This document shows, in pieces, positions 55,375 to 64,000 of a DNA stretch of 64,000 nt. A program made the translations under genes and the position numbers. The stretch is from Peribacillus sp. FSL P2-0133. Lineage in GTDB: Bacteria > Bacillota > Bacilli > Bacillales > DSM-1321. The notes beneath the pieces are model-generated. The model searched no databases, had not been told where the DNA came from, and saw nothing but the letters and a program-made list of their open reading frames with translations. The stretch spans positions 2,416,001-2,480,000 of the forward strand of contig NZ_CP150254.1 in assembly GCF_037975445.1 (NCBI RefSeq). Reading direction: 5' to 3'. The stretch's first letter is position 1, and every line of letters begins with the position of its first letter.

Positions 55375-55935
55375 ATGAAAGGATATGCTCAATCTTCAAA
55401 ATTACAGGCTAGATCATTAAATCTAATAAAAGTTATTGAAGACAATAAAAATTTATTGAAACCGCCGGTTAATAACAAAGTGCTTTGGGAAGATTCCGAA
55501 TTCATTGTCATGCTTCTTGGTGGTCCGAATTATCGGCGTGATTTTCATGTAGACCCTTCTGATGAGTTGTTTTATCAGATAAAAGGCTCCTGCTATGTAG
55601 AATGCATCAACCAAAGCGGGGACCGTGAAGTAGTGGAGGTGAAAGAGGGGGAAATGTTTATGCTGCCCGCTGATGTACCTCATTCTCCTCATCGTGTATC
55701 TGATACTTACGGCATTGTCATAGAGCGCAAGCGTGCTAAAGATGAGCTTGAAGATTTTGTTTGGTTTTGCGGGAATTGTAACCATGAGATGTACAAAGTT
55801 ACGATCCAATTGACGAATATTGAGGTCCAGGTGAAAGAGGCGATCGAGGCTTTCAACGGAAGTAAGGAACTTCGCACCTGTAGTGAATGCGGTCATGTTA
55901 TGTCAGAAAACGTTGAGGCTTGGAAATGCGAATAG
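55375..55935 (+). CDS. nbaC: 3-Hydroxyanthranilate 3,4-dioxygenase
   Basis: A 186-residue cupin dioxygenase that opens the ring of 3-hydroxyanthranilate to 2-amino-3-carboxymuconate 6-semialdehyde. Iron ligands are visible: His58 and Glu64 (FHVDPSDE) and His103 (PADVPHSPHR). The C-terminus has the bacterial-type rubredoxin-like second iron site with Cys132, Cys135, Cys169 and Cys172. ATG 55375 follows ATGGAGGTAG; the frame extension to 55333 overlaps the IclR gene. The stop overlaps the next start. Confidence 0.95.
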   Translation: MKGYAQSSKLQARSLNLIKVIEDNKNLLKPPVNNKVLWEDSEFIVMLLGGPNYRRDFHVDPSDELFYQIKGSCYVECINQSGDREVVEVKEGEMFMLPADVPHSPHRVSDTYGIVIERKRAKDELEDFVWFCGNCNHEMYKVTIQLTNIEVQVKEAIEAFNGSKELRTCSECGHVMSENVEAWKCE

Positions 55936-56966
55936 ATTTTCATACACATATTCTTCCGTTGGACCTGCCAGACTTAACCGGTAAATTTGGTCAGGGACGC
56001 TGGCCAGTGCTAGAGCAGAAATGTTCTTGCGGGGCGGATATCATGGTAAGCGGAAAACTGTTCAGGAAAGTGACTGACCAGGTATGGGACCCTGAAAAAC
56101 GCATTCAGGATATGGATGCGGAAGGAGTCGATATGCAGGTGCTCTCACCGGTGCCAGTGACATTTTCATACTGGGCGCCAATTGACCAGGCGCTATACAT
56201 GTCCCAGCTCCAGAATGATTTCATTGCTGAGACTGTGAACAGGTATCCAGACAGGTTCATCGGTCTCGGTACTGTACCGCTTCAGGATTTGAAAGTGGCA
56301 ATCAGGGAAATGGAACGCTGTAAATTTGAGCTTGGTATGGCGGGAATCGAAATCGGTACTAACGTAAATGGAGAAAATCTGGATTCTCCTGTTTTATTGG
56401 AATTCTTCCAAATGGCTGAAAAGTGGAATGTCCCACTGTTTATACACCCATGGGAGACAATGGCAAAAGACCGAACGGAACGGCATAACCTCATGTATAC
56501 AGTGGCGATGCCGAGTGAAACGGCATTGGCGGCAGCAAGCATTTTATGGAGTGGCGTCATGGAAAAGTTCCCGGATCTGAAAATCTGTTTTGCACATGGC
56601 GGAGGCTCATTTCCATATATTTTACCGCGGATCGATCAGGGATGGGAAGTATGGCCTGATTTAAGAAAAACATCAATGCCGCCAAGCTACTATGCGCAAA
56701 AGTTTTATTTCGATTCACTGAACTATGATACCCGGAATATTCAGTATCTGATTGACCGTTTTGGATATAAGAAAGTGCTGATGGGTTCCGACTATCCATT
56801 TTTATTGAGAGAAAAGCCCCCAGGTCAAGTAATTGATGACACTCTAAATCTATCAGATGAAGTGAAAGCGAATCTTCTAGGGAGAAATGCACTGAGGTTT
56901 TTAAATTTGGAATCACGAGGGGAGAAGCATGGAAAAACAGATAAAAGCACCCGAACAAGTCCTTGA
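55926..56966 (+). CDS. nbaD: 2-Amino-3-carboxymuconate-6-semialdehyde decarboxylase (ACMSD)
   Basis: A 346-residue amidohydrolase-fold decarboxylase. Metal ligands include the His pair of MRIDFHTHILP, His in LFIHPWE, and Asp in LMGSDYPF; the catalytic His region reads CFAHGGGSFPY. It removes CO2 from the ring-cleavage product to give 2-aminomuconate 6-semialdehyde. ATG 55926 overlaps the dioxygenase gene by ten bases; TTG 55920 is a possible alternative. Its end overlaps the deaminase gene by 38 bases. Confidence 0.95.
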   Translation: MRIDFHTHILPLDLPDLTGKFGQGRWPVLEQKCSCGADIMVSGKLFRKVTDQVWDPEKRIQDMDAEGVDMQVLSPVPVTFSYWAPIDQALYMSQLQNDFIAETVNRYPDRFIGLGTVPLQDLKVAIREMERCKFELGMAGIEIGTNVNGENLDSPVLLEFFQMAEKWNVPLFIHPWETMAKDRTERHNLMYTVAMPSETALAAASILWSGVMEKFPDLKICFAHGGGSFPYILPRIDQGWEVWPDLRKTSMPPSYYAQKFYFDSLNYDTRNIQYLIDRFGYKKVLMGSDYPFLLREKPPGQVIDDTLNLSDEVKANLLGRNALRFLNLESRGEKHGKTDKSTRTSP

Positions 56967-57390
56967 AGAACTTGGAATCATGCTTGAGCCGCCAAGGGAA
57001 GCGGTCGGCAACTACGTTAGCCACGTCCGGGTGGGAAATTTGATTTTCACATCCGGACAAGGTGTTGATGAATATCACGGCAAGCTTGGCAAAGAGCTGA
57101 CGGAAGAGGAAGGGTATCAGGCAGCGAGGCAGTCAATGATTAATCTTCTAAGGGTACTGAAGGATGAGCTTGGAGAACTATCCAGAGTGAAGAAGGTAAT
57201 CAAAATTCTCGGAATGGTTAATTCAGCCGAAAATTTCACAGGACAGCCCAAAGTATTGAATGGCGCATCAGACCTGCTTGTGACCGTATTTGGAGAGAGG
57301 GGTAAACATGCTCGGTCAGCAGTGGGAATGGCCCAGCTTCCAAATAACACTGCAATTGAAATTGAAATGATTGTGGAAATACAAGATTGA
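56929..57390 (+). CDS. nbaF: RidA-family 2-aminomuconate deaminase
   Basis: A 153-residue YjgF/RidA-family protein with GNYVSHVRVGNLIFTSGQG at the N-terminal half and GMAQLPNNTAIEIEMIVEI at the end. Within 3-hydroxyanthranilate clusters this family member deaminates 2-aminomuconate to 4-oxalocrotonate and ammonia. ATG 56929 follows GAGGGGAGAAGC inside the end of the ACMSD gene. Confidence 0.9.
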   Translation: MEKQIKAPEQVLEELGIMLEPPREAVGNYVSHVRVGNLIFTSGQGVDEYHGKLGKELTEEEGYQAARQSMINLLRVLKDELGELSRVKKVIKILGMVNSAENFTGQPKVLNGASDLLVTVFGERGKHARSAVGMAQLPNNTAIEIEMIVEIQD

Positions 57391-57437
57391 GGCACTTGAA
57401 ATGAGCGGGTGTCTCAATAAAGGGAGAGGGATGTTTC

Positions 57438-58913
57438 ATGCAAGCAGCAAAAGATAGCATAAATACAACTAAATCAATAGATTGCCGTCACTTTATTAAC
57501 GGGGAATTCCTGAATCCAGATCAATCCAAGACTTTTGACAATATCAATCCCGCAACGGAAGAAATACTTGGATGGGTTGCAGAAGGAGGTAAAGAGGAGG
57601 TGAATCAGGCTGTTTCTGCAGCAAGACATGCGCTTAAAGGTCCTTGGAAATCTTTTACCGATAATGAACGCTCTGCGGTTCTAAGGCGAATCGGCGATCT
57701 CATTTTGGAAAAGAAAGAAGAACTGACAATGTTGGAGACCCTTGATACAGGGAAACCATATAGCCTTGCACTGGAAATGGATATCAAGCGTTCAGCTCAC
57801 AATTTCCACTTTTTTGCGGACTATATCACTACACTTGGTAATGAATCCTTCAATCAGAACAACATTGCACTTCATTATTCCATTAGGCGGCCCGTAGGAG
57901 TGGTAGGAATGATCAATCCTTGGAATTTACCTTTGCTATTGTTGACATGGAAATTGGCACCATGCCTGGCAGCTGGCAATACAGCGGTTATGAAACCGGC
58001 TGAACTGACGCCGATGACAGCGACAAAGTTAATGGAGATTTGTAAGGAAGCGGGAGTTCCCGATGGAGTTGTCAACCTTGTGCATGGATATGGTGTAAAT
58101 TCAGCTGGGGCTGCTCTAAGTGAGCATCCGGACGTCGATGCGATAACATTCACTGGGGAAACAAAAACGGGAACGGCGATTATGAAAGCTGCAGCGCCCA
58201 CGTTGAAAAAAATCTCTTTTGAACTGGGCGGGAAAAATCCGAATATTGTGTTTGCAGACTCGAATCTTGATGAAGTAATCGAAACGACATTGAAATCAAG
58301 CTTCATGAACCAAGGTGAAGTTTGTTTATGTGGATCACGAATCTATGTTCAGCAAGGATTGTATGACGAATTCCTGGAAAAGATGGTCGCGCGAACAAAA
58401 AAATTAAAAGTCGGGGATCCGTTTGATTCCGAAACGGAAGTAGGAGCTGTAATAGGAAAAGAACATTATAAAAAAGTGATGAGTTACATTGACCTGGCGA
58501 AAGAAGAAGGAGCGAAAATATTAACTGGAGGAAGAAGAGCCGGACAGTTTGAAAAGGGTTTTTTCATTGAACCGACAATTATTGCAGGAGTTACGCGTGA
58601 ATCCCGTTGTGTACGGGAAGAAATTTTTGGTCCTGTGGTAACGGTCATGCCTTTCGAAACGGAAGAAGAAGTACTGGAGCACGCAAATGATACTCATTAC
58701 GGACTGGGGGCAACGATCTGGACCAATGATTTAAGGAGAGCGCATCGTGTCGCTTCTAAAATAGAGGCGGGAATTATCTGGGTGAATACCTGGTATTTGC
58801 GTGATTTGCGCACACCTTTTGGTGGTATGAAGCACAGTGGCATCGGCCGTGAAGGCGGGTCTCATAGTTTCGAATTTTACAGTGAACTGTCTAACGTCAC
58901 GATTAAATTATAA
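57438..58913 (+). CDS. nbaE: 2-Aminomuconic semialdehyde dehydrogenase
   Basis: A 491-residue NAD-dependent aldehyde dehydrogenase. PWNLPLLLLTWKLAPCLAAGN, FELGGKNPNIVFAD and the catalytic Cys in NQGEVCLCGSRIYV are present, with EEIFGPVVTV near the end. It belongs to the hydroxymuconic/aminomuconic semialdehyde dehydrogenase group (AmnC/XylG type). It oxidises 2-aminomuconate 6-semialdehyde to 2-aminomuconate. ATG 57438 follows AGGGAGAGGGATG. Confidence 0.94.
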   Translation: MQAAKDSINTTKSIDCRHFINGEFLNPDQSKTFDNINPATEEILGWVAEGGKEEVNQAVSAARHALKGPWKSFTDNERSAVLRRIGDLILEKKEELTMLETLDTGKPYSLALEMDIKRSAHNFHFFADYITTLGNESFNQNNIALHYSIRRPVGVVGMINPWNLPLLLLTWKLAPCLAAGNTAVMKPAELTPMTATKLMEICKEAGVPDGVVNLVHGYGVNSAGAALSEHPDVDAITFTGETKTGTAIMKAAAPTLKKISFELGGKNPNIVFADSNLDEVIETTLKSSFMNQGEVCLCGSRIYVQQGLYDEFLEKMVARTKKLKVGDPFDSETEVGAVIGKEHYKKVMSYIDLAKEEGAKILTGGRRAGQFEKGFFIEPTIIAGVTRESRCVREEIFGPVVTVMPFETEEEVLEHANDTHYGLGATIWTNDLRRAHRVASKIEAGIIWVNTWYLRDLRTPFGGMKHSGIGREGGSHSFEFYSELSNVTIKL

Positions 58914-58930
58914 AGAAGGAGGGAAGCATC

Positions 58931-59713
58931 ATGAACGTTAGTTTAACAGAATGGTCTGCCAGGTTTTTGAAAGCGGAAAAAACAGGAATAGGGATTTCGG
59001 CCCCCACCAGTGAAATTCCCGATTTGGATGTGGAGGATGCCTACCAAATTCAGCTTGAAACCATTCGAAGGAAAACCCAGTCCGGTCTGGAAGTATCAGG
59101 TAAGAAAATAGGCTTGACTTCAAAGGCTATGCAGGAGGTTCTGGGAGTGAATGAACCAGATTACGGACATTTACTTGATGTAATGAAAATAGAAAATAAT
59201 GGCTGTATTTCGAGTCTGCGGTTGATCCAACCGAAAGTGGAGGCAGAAGTAGCTTTTATTTTAAAGAAAGATCTACATGGTCCCAATATTACGGTTAATG
59301 ATGTAATCGATGCCACTGATTATGTGGTTGCTTCGATTGAAGTGGTTGATAGCCGGGTGATGGACTGGAAGATTAAACTTCCGGACACTGTGGCGGATAA
59401 TGCATCATCGGGCCTATATATTCTGGGAGATCGCAAAATTCACTTGAGTGAAATCGACCTTCCTTCCATTCAAATGAGCCTTTATAAAAATGGCGAATTC
59501 ATGAACCAAGGAACAGGTGAAGCAGTACTTGGAAATCCAGCAACTTGCGTAGCCTGGCTGGCAAATAAACTGCATGGGTTTAAAGGTTCATTGAATGCGG
59601 GCGAAGTAATTTTGTCCGGTGCGTTATCCGCAGCAATCGAAGCGAAACCAGGTGACCGTTTTTCTGCTGACTTTGGAGAAAAACTTGGAAAGGTTTCGGT
59701 TAATTTTGAGTGA
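58931..59713 (+). CDS. 2-Oxopent-4-enoate hydratase
   Basis: A 260-residue member of the hydratase/decarboxylase family. [20 protein letters not shown] with [18 protein letters not shown], and [15 protein letters not shown] resemble MhpD/XylJ hydratases. It adds water to 2-oxopent-4-enoate to give 4-hydroxy-2-oxovalerate. The paralogue at 61662 has the decarboxylase version of these motifs, so the two roles can be told apart. ATG 58931 follows AAGAAGGAGGG. Confidence 0.88.
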   Translation: MNVSLTEWSARFLKAEKTGIGISAPTSEIPDLDVEDAYQIQLETIRRKTQSGLEVSGKKIGLTSKAMQEVLGVNEPDYGHLLDVMKIENNGCISSLRLIQPKVEAEVAFILKKDLHGPNITVNDVIDATDYVVASIEVVDSRVMDWKIKLPDTVADNASSGLYILGDRKIHLSEIDLPSIQMSLYKNGEFMNQGTGEAVLGNPATCVAWLANKLHGFKGSLNAGEVILSGALSAAIEAKPGDRFSADFGEKLGKVSVNFE

Positions 59714-59729
59714 AAGGAGGCCAGCGGCT

Positions 59730-60611
59730 TTGAAAAAACTAAAAGTAGGCATTATTGGATCAGGGAATATCGGCACGGACTTAATGATGAAAATTCATCG
59801 GTCGGATGTTCTCGAAATGTCGGTAATGATTGGTATCGACACGGAATCAGAGGGTTTGAAGAAGGCTAGGATGCACGGACATCATGTCATTGAAAATGGC
59901 ATGGATGGTTTTTTGGAAAGGCCGGAACTTGCAGACATTTTATTCGATGCCACATCTGCGAAGGCGCATGTTTATCACTGCAAAGCCTTGAAAAAGATGA
60001 ACAAGAAGCTGATAGACTTGACGCCTGCCGCAATCGGACCGTTTATCGTTCCTTCCGTGAACTTAAAAGAAAATTTGAATGAGGCGGTTGTTAACATGAT
60101 TACATGCGGCGGACAGGCGACAATCCCCATCGTTCATGCGATCAGTCAAGTAGCACAGGTCGAATATGCCGAAATAATAGCGACAATTTCCAGCAGGAGT
60201 GCCGGTCCCGGAACCCGTGCCAATATTGATGAATTCACCCAAACAACGGCAAGGGCCCTGGAACAGGTGGGTGGAGCGAAAAAAGGAAAAGCTATCATTC
60301 TGCTAAATCCGGCCGAGCCGCCACTCATCATGAGGGATACCATTCATTGTCTGCTTCAATCGGATTCTTATGATGTGAAGGAAATAACAACGTCCATAAA
60401 TAAGATGGCGGAAAAAGTATCTGAATATGTTCCAGGGTACCGCCTGAAGACAGAGCCGATATGTGATGGGAAACAAATAACGGTCTTTCTTGAAGTGAAA
60501 GGGTTAGGGGATTTTCTTCCCGTATATGCCGGTAATTTAGATATAATGACGGCTTCAGCAGTAAAAGTAGGGGAAGAGATCGCTAAAAGCCAATTCGAAC
60601 AATTTGTTTGA
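59730..60611 (+). CDS. Acetaldehyde dehydrogenase (acylating)
   Basis: A 293-residue enzyme from TTG 59730, preceded by AAAGGAGG. The NAD-binding [13 protein letters not shown] is followed by the catalytic Cys126 in [12 protein letters not shown], and by [15 protein letters not shown]. It converts acetaldehyde and CoA to acetyl-CoA and forms a channelling complex with the aldolase encoded next. The longer frame from 59619 lies within the hydratase gene and is not used. It overlaps no neighbour at its start; the next gene begins 34 bases after its stop. Confidence 0.94.
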   Translation: MKKLKVGIIGSGNIGTDLMMKIHRSDVLEMSVMIGIDTESEGLKKARMHGHHVIENGMDGFLERPELADILFDATSAKAHVYHCKALKKMNKKLIDLTPAAIGPFIVPSVNLKENLNEAVVNMITCGGQATIPIVHAISQVAQVEYAEIIATISSRSAGPGTRANIDEFTQTTARALEQVGGAKKGKAIILLNPAEPPLIMRDTIHCLLQSDSYDVKEITTSINKMAEKVSEYVPGYRLKTEPICDGKQITVFLEVKGLGDFLPVYAGNLDIMTASAVKVGEEIAKSQFEQFV

Positions 60612-60645
60612 AAAAGGTAATCGGAACTATAAAGGTGGGGTTCAT

Positions 60646-61665
60646 TTGAGTAAAGATGTATTGGTGACTGAAGTTGCATTGCGGGATGGGAGCCATGTAG
60701 TGGCACATCAATTCACCATCGATCAAGTAAAAAACATGACTGGGAAACTCAGTGCAGCAGGTATCCCTTATATTGAAGTGTCGCATGGAGATGGCCTGGG
60801 CGGATCATCCTTACAATATGGTTTTTCAAAAGTTAATGATATTGAATTGGTGGAAGCCGCTGTTGAAGCTGCAGGCCAATCCGTTATTTCAGTACTTTTA
60901 ATCCCTGGTATAGGGACGATCGACCAATTAAGGGAAGCGGCTCAAGTTGGGGCGAAAATGGCGCGGATTGCAACCCACGTAACCGAAGCGGATGTCTCAA
61001 AGCAACATCTGGAAGCTGCGAAACATCTCGGTATGGAAGCAATCGGGTTTTTAATGATGTCTCACATGGCATCTCCGGAAAAACTTCTTGAACAAGCCAT
61101 ATTAATGGAATCCTATGGAGCGGATGCTGTGTATGTTGTTGATTCCGCAGGATCTTTTTTGCCCCAAGATGTGAAGACGCGGATCCAGTTATTAAGATCA
61201 AAGCTGAATATCGATATTGGTTTTCATGCTCATAATAACTTATCGCTAGCTGTGGCAAATTCGCTTATGGCAATTGAAGAAGGGGCGAATAGAATCGATG
61301 GCAGCATCCGCTGTCTCGGTGCAGGGGCTGGTAATACCCAGACGGAAGTGCTTGTTGCCGTTCTGGATAAGATGGGTATCTGTACCGAAATTGACTTATA
61401 TAAAATGCTCGATCTTTCGGAGGAAGTTGGAAATACAATCATGCCCAAGCCCCAGGAAATAACAGGCTCTAGTTTAATCATGGGTTATAGTGGCGTGTAC
61501 TCCAGCTTTTTATTGCATGCAAATAAAGCGGCGAAAAAGTATGGAGTTGATGCCCGGGATATTTTGCTGGAGCTTGGTCGACAAAAAGTGGTTGGCGGTC
61601 AGGAAGATACCATAATTGAAGTAGCTGAGCAAATGGTTTTTCAGAAAGAAGGGACTTTAAGATGA
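60646..61665 (+). CDS. 4-Hydroxy-2-oxovalerate aldolase
   Basis: A 339-residue DmpG/MhpE-type aldolase from TTG 60646, preceded by AAAGGTGGGG. TEVALRDGSHVVAHQF holds the metal Asp and catalytic His region, followed by VDSAGSF, GFHAHNNLSLAVANS (metal His pair) and DGSIRCLGAGAGNT. It splits 4-hydroxy-2-oxovalerate into pyruvate and acetaldehyde; the aldehyde passes to the dehydrogenase encoded just upstream. Its stop overlaps the next start (ATGA). Confidence 0.95.
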   Translation: MSKDVLVTEVALRDGSHVVAHQFTIDQVKNMTGKLSAAGIPYIEVSHGDGLGGSSLQYGFSKVNDIELVEAAVEAAGQSVISVLLIPGIGTIDQLREAAQVGAKMARIATHVTEADVSKQHLEAAKHLGMEAIGFLMMSHMASPEKLLEQAILMESYGADAVYVVDSAGSFLPQDVKTRIQLLRSKLNIDIGFHAHNNLSLAVANSLMAIEEGANRIDGSIRCLGAGAGNTQTEVLVAVLDKMGICTEIDLYKMLDLSEEVGNTIMPKPQEITGSSLIMGYSGVYSSFLLHANKAAKKYGVDARDILLELGRQKVVGGQEDTIIEVAEQMVFQKEGTLR

Positions 61666-62435
61666 AACTAGATCAACTAGCAAAACGGGTAGCCGAATCG
61701 CAAAAAAGCGGACGTGAAATGGATAAGCTTACATTATCCAATCCTGAACTAACAGTAAATCAAGCATATGAAATTCAGAAGTTGAGCATAAATGAGACGA
61801 TCACTGGTGATAACAGATTCATCGGGTGGAAGATGGGCTTGACGAGCAAAGCCAAACAAAAGCAAGTAGGGGTAGAGGAAGCAATCTATGGCAGGTTGAC
61901 ATCTGCAATGGAACTAACTAAACCAGTATTAAAAGTTGGGGAACTCATTCATCCGAGAGTGGAACCTGAATTTGCTTTTTTGTTCAAGGATGAATTGAAA
62001 GATGCAAATATAACGGCGAAAGATGTCTGGCCGGCTGTAGAATGTGTATTCCTCGCTCTGGAAGTTATTGACAGCCGTTATAAAAATTTTTCTTTTACAC
62101 TTACCGATGTAGTAGCGGATAACGCATCCTCAGCCAAAATCCTGCTTAGCAATCAAGCTTATTCTCCGTACCATACGGACTGGGCTCAAGCAGAAGTTAC
62201 GCTTTATCAAAATGGTGAAATGCAAAAGAGGGGTCTTGGAGAAGCTGTACTCGATCATCCGATTCACTCGATTGTGGAACTTGTAAAAATGATTAGCCGT
62301 GAAGGACTTTCCATTCAGGCTGGAATGATTGTATTGGTAGGCGGAATTACAGATGCCGTTACCATACAGGCAAACGATGAAATTATAGCAGATTACGGTG
62401 AACTAGGGAAACTGACATTACATGTTATATCGTGA
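61662..62435 (+). CDS. 4-Oxalocrotonate decarboxylase
   Basis: A 257-residue hydratase/decarboxylase family enzyme. FIGWKMGLTSKAKQKQVGVEE, YGRLTSAM, HPRVEPEFAFLFK and FTLTDVVADNASSAKILL match the DmpH/XylI decarboxylase branch. It removes CO2 from 4-oxalocrotonate, the product of the RidA deaminase, to give 2-oxopent-4-enoate. No 4-oxalocrotonate tautomerase gene is in the cluster, which is expected if deamination yields the keto form directly. It starts four bases inside the aldolase gene. Confidence 0.88.
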   Translation: MKLDQLAKRVAESQKSGREMDKLTLSNPELTVNQAYEIQKLSINETITGDNRFIGWKMGLTSKAKQKQVGVEEAIYGRLTSAMELTKPVLKVGELIHPRVEPEFAFLFKDELKDANITAKDVWPAVECVFLALEVIDSRYKNFSFTLTDVVADNASSAKILLSNQAYSPYHTDWAQAEVTLYQNGEMQKRGLGEAVLDHPIHSIVELVKMISREGLSIQAGMIVLVGGITDAVTIQANDEIIADYGELGKLTLHVIS

Positions 62436-62460
62436 AATATGGCAAAGGGGAGGGAATTAA

Positions 62461-63822
62461 TTGCGTGAAGTTAATGCTTCGGAAGTGGTAGGTAATAGTA
62501 GATTTGGCCGTTTTCACTTAATGGTCTTTATGTGGTGTTTGTTCGCAATTACCTTCGATGGATTTGATATAGCCATGTACGGAGTAGGTTTACCTTTGAT
62601 GATGGAGGAATGGAACTTGACGCCCGTTGAAGCTGGCGGAATAGCAAGTTATTCTTTGTTCGGAATGATGGTGGGAGCCCTCATTTTTGCCCCCCTGGCG
62701 GATAAACTAGGGAGGAAAAAAGTGCTTGCCATTTGTATATGTTTATTCAGTGTTTTTACATTACTTTCAAGTTTTGCCCCGAATCCTGCCTTTTTCTCGG
62801 TTATGCGATTTATAGCAGCCTTGGGAATGGGAGGATTAATGCCAAATGTCATCTCCTTAATGGCGGAATACTCACCCAAAAAGAATAAGGTGCTCATTGT
62901 AACCACTATGTACTGTGGTTATTCTATCGGAAGCATACTTGCTTCTTTAATTGGAATGTATGTGATGGAACAAATGAGTTGGAGGGTTTTATATTGGATA
63001 GGGGCTCTTCCCTTACTGGCACTGCCATTCTTCATGAAGCAATTTCCTGAATCGCTTTCCTATTATGTTATTCGAAAACAAGGAGCAAAGCTTGCTGGAA
63101 TTCTGAATCGCATTGACCCAGACGGCGACTATAAAGAGTCGGACGATTATGAGTTTGCCAAAGTCCAAGAAAGGGCAAAGGGCTTTCCAGTCAAGAAGCT
63201 CTTTGAAAATAAGCGTACTCTTAGCACTTTTGCTTTTTGGGTAGCTGCCTTTAATTGTTTACTTATGGTATACGGACTCAATACATGGTTACCCAAAATC
63301 ATGCAGCAGTCCGGATACGGCCTATCATCCAGTTTATCTTTCAATCTTATATCGGGAATAGGACAAATTGGCGGATCAATAATTGGAGGGTACTTGGTTG
63401 GGAAAATAGGCCATAGAAGAGTACTTGTATCCCTCTGTGCCATAGGTACCGTCTGTTTTGTCATATTAGGATTGACCTCAAATGTACTAGCATTATATAT
63501 TCTGATCGCCTTTGGAGGCGCCTGTACAGTTGGCACGATGAATTTGGCCAATACGTATATATCCGAATATTATCCGCGTGAGATTAGGACAACCGGGATA
63601 GGTTGGGCCTTGGCTTTTGGTAGAATTGGAGCGATTTTTGCCCCTACATTAATAGGATTATTGCTGGCTGCAAATTATTCGCCACAAAATGCATTTATGG
63701 CCTTCACGGTCCCGAGCATAATGGCTGCCCTGGCGTTACTCGTTGTGAAAGAGAGGTTTGGCAGCTATGATAAACCGCAGATCGAGGAAAATATAAAACT
63801 AAAAGCAACATCGAATGTATAA
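62461..63822 (+). CDS. MFS aromatic acid:H+ symporter (AAHS family)
   Basis: A 453-residue permease with 12 helices. FDGFDIAMYGVGLPLMM in helix 1, ADKLGRKKVL after helix 2, and PESLSYYV after helix 6 are typical of the PcaK/BenK-like AAHS family. As the last gene of the operon it most likely imports anthranilate or 3-hydroxyanthranilate. The start TTG 62461 follows GGGGAGGGA. A strong terminator follows. Confidence 0.9.
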   Translation: MREVNASEVVGNSRFGRFHLMVFMWCLFAITFDGFDIAMYGVGLPLMMEEWNLTPVEAGGIASYSLFGMMVGALIFAPLADKLGRKKVLAICICLFSVFTLLSSFAPNPAFFSVMRFIAALGMGGLMPNVISLMAEYSPKKNKVLIVTTMYCGYSIGSILASLIGMYVMEQMSWRVLYWIGALPLLALPFFMKQFPESLSYYVIRKQGAKLAGILNRIDPDGDYKESDDYEFAKVQERAKGFPVKKLFENKRTLSTFAFWVAAFNCLLMVYGLNTWLPKIMQQSGYGLSSSLSFNLISGIGQIGGSIIGGYLVGKIGHRRVLVSLCAIGTVCFVILGLTSNVLALYILIAFGGACTVGTMNLANTYISEYYPREIRTTGIGWALAFGRIGAIFAPTLIGLLLAANYSPQNAFMAFTVPSIMAALALLVVKERFGSYDKPQIEENIKLKATSNV

Positions 63823-63838
63823 TATTGTTCTTTAGTAG

Positions 63839-63897
63839 ATTGCCTATATGTCAGTGGACAGCATGCAGACTGTTTCCTGACATATAGGCAATTTTTT
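63839..63897 (+). terminator. Intrinsic terminator of the anthranilate operon
   Basis: ATTGCCTATATGTCAG (63839-63854) and CTGACATATAGGCAAT (63877-63892) form a perfect 16-bp stem, followed by T5. The loop is 22 bases. Confidence 0.9.
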
Positions 63898-63910
63898 AGA
63901 AAATAAAAGA

Positions 63911-64000
63911 ATTCACGAGTAAATCGTCCAAACTCACGAGTAAACCGGCTGAATTCACGAGTAAACTATCTAAACTCACGAGTAAAACCGTCAAATTCAC
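63911..64000. repeat. 21-bp tandem repeat array, cut by the window end
   Basis: Four full 21-base units begin at 63911, 63932, 63953 and 63974, and a fifth starts at 63995. Each contains the constant TCACGAGTAAA and a variable 8-9-base part; units alternate between ATTCACG and ACTCACG starts. The period is a multiple of three and one frame stays open, reading repeated NSRVN. No ribosome site or start precedes it, so it is treated as an intergenic repeat. Confidence 0.85.

Noticed and set aside
59619-59729. 37-residue N-terminal extension of the acetaldehyde dehydrogenase
   Set aside because: It lies inside the hydratase gene. TTG 59730 follows AAAGGAGG and starts right before the NAD-binding motif.
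63911-64000. Possible CRISPR array at the window end
   Set aside because: The units are contiguous 21-base tandem copies with variable parts of 8-9 bases. There are no true spacers and no cas genes.

Overview
The window is low-GC Bacillaceae chromosome. AGGAGG-type ribosome sites, frequent TTG/GTG starts, a SAM (S-box) riboswitch in front of a NhaC-type transporter, Bacillus-like ferredoxin and YumC-type reductase, a YozQ-like protein and a cobalamin operon in the gene order I recall for Bacillus (Priestia) megaterium all point to a soil Bacillus, perhaps the Peribacillus (B. simplex) group. The genus is inferred. I saw no rRNA, tRNA, insertion sequence, prophage or CRISPR array.

Layout. 1-5.2 kb: an aromatic-catabolism-like set (ACS-type MFS permease, cis-dihydrodiol dehydrogenase-like SDR, alpha/beta hydrolase, [4Fe-4S] ferredoxin, YumC-type ferredoxin reductase) without an oxygenase in view; a cre-like box and a strong promoter with a 20-bp operator palindrome sit in it. 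5.2-5.9 kb: a decayed transporter-like fragment. 5.9-10.8 kb: isoaspartyl dipeptidase and a YfcC permease behind a clear sigma-54 promoter, with a divergent sigma-54 activator. 11-18 kb: two LysR regulators, secreted gamma-glutamyltranspeptidase with an extra C-terminal domain, a formimidoylglutamase-like enzyme, a 51-residue protein and an SRAP DNA-protein crosslink protein. 18-25 kb: S-box controlled NhaC/MetT transporter, a split chromate transporter plus a coupled 56-residue ORF, LysR, and an alkyl sulfatase with a C-terminal frameshift. 25-32.7 kb: MFS permease, LysR, acyl-CoA dehydrogenase, acyl-CoA synthetase, AGCS amino-acid symporter, YozQ-like protein.

32.8-50.6 kb is a complete cobalamin module: cbiMNQO cobalt uptake on the minus strand and cbiW-H60-X-J-C-D-ET-L-F-G-A-cobA-cbiY-btuR-cbiP on the plus strand. 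Each is headed by its own cobalamin riboswitch, and the two lie back to back in a 0.9-kb divergent region. 50.7-52.4 kb carries an HU gene, a 54-residue Arg/Ser-rich peptide and a Ser/Thr kinase encoded tail to tail with it.

52.5-63.9 kb is a complete anthranilate meta-cleavage operon. A two-component flavin monooxygenase makes 3-hydroxyanthranilate. The dioxygenase, ACMS decarboxylase, aminomuconic semialdehyde dehydrogenase, RidA-type deaminase, 4-oxalocrotonate decarboxylase, oxopentenoate hydratase, aldolase and acylating aldehyde dehydrogenase convert it to pyruvate and acetyl-CoA. An IclR regulator sits inside the operon, an AAHS permease closes it, a 19-bp palindrome precedes the promoter and a strong terminator follows. 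The window ends in a 21-bp tandem repeat array.
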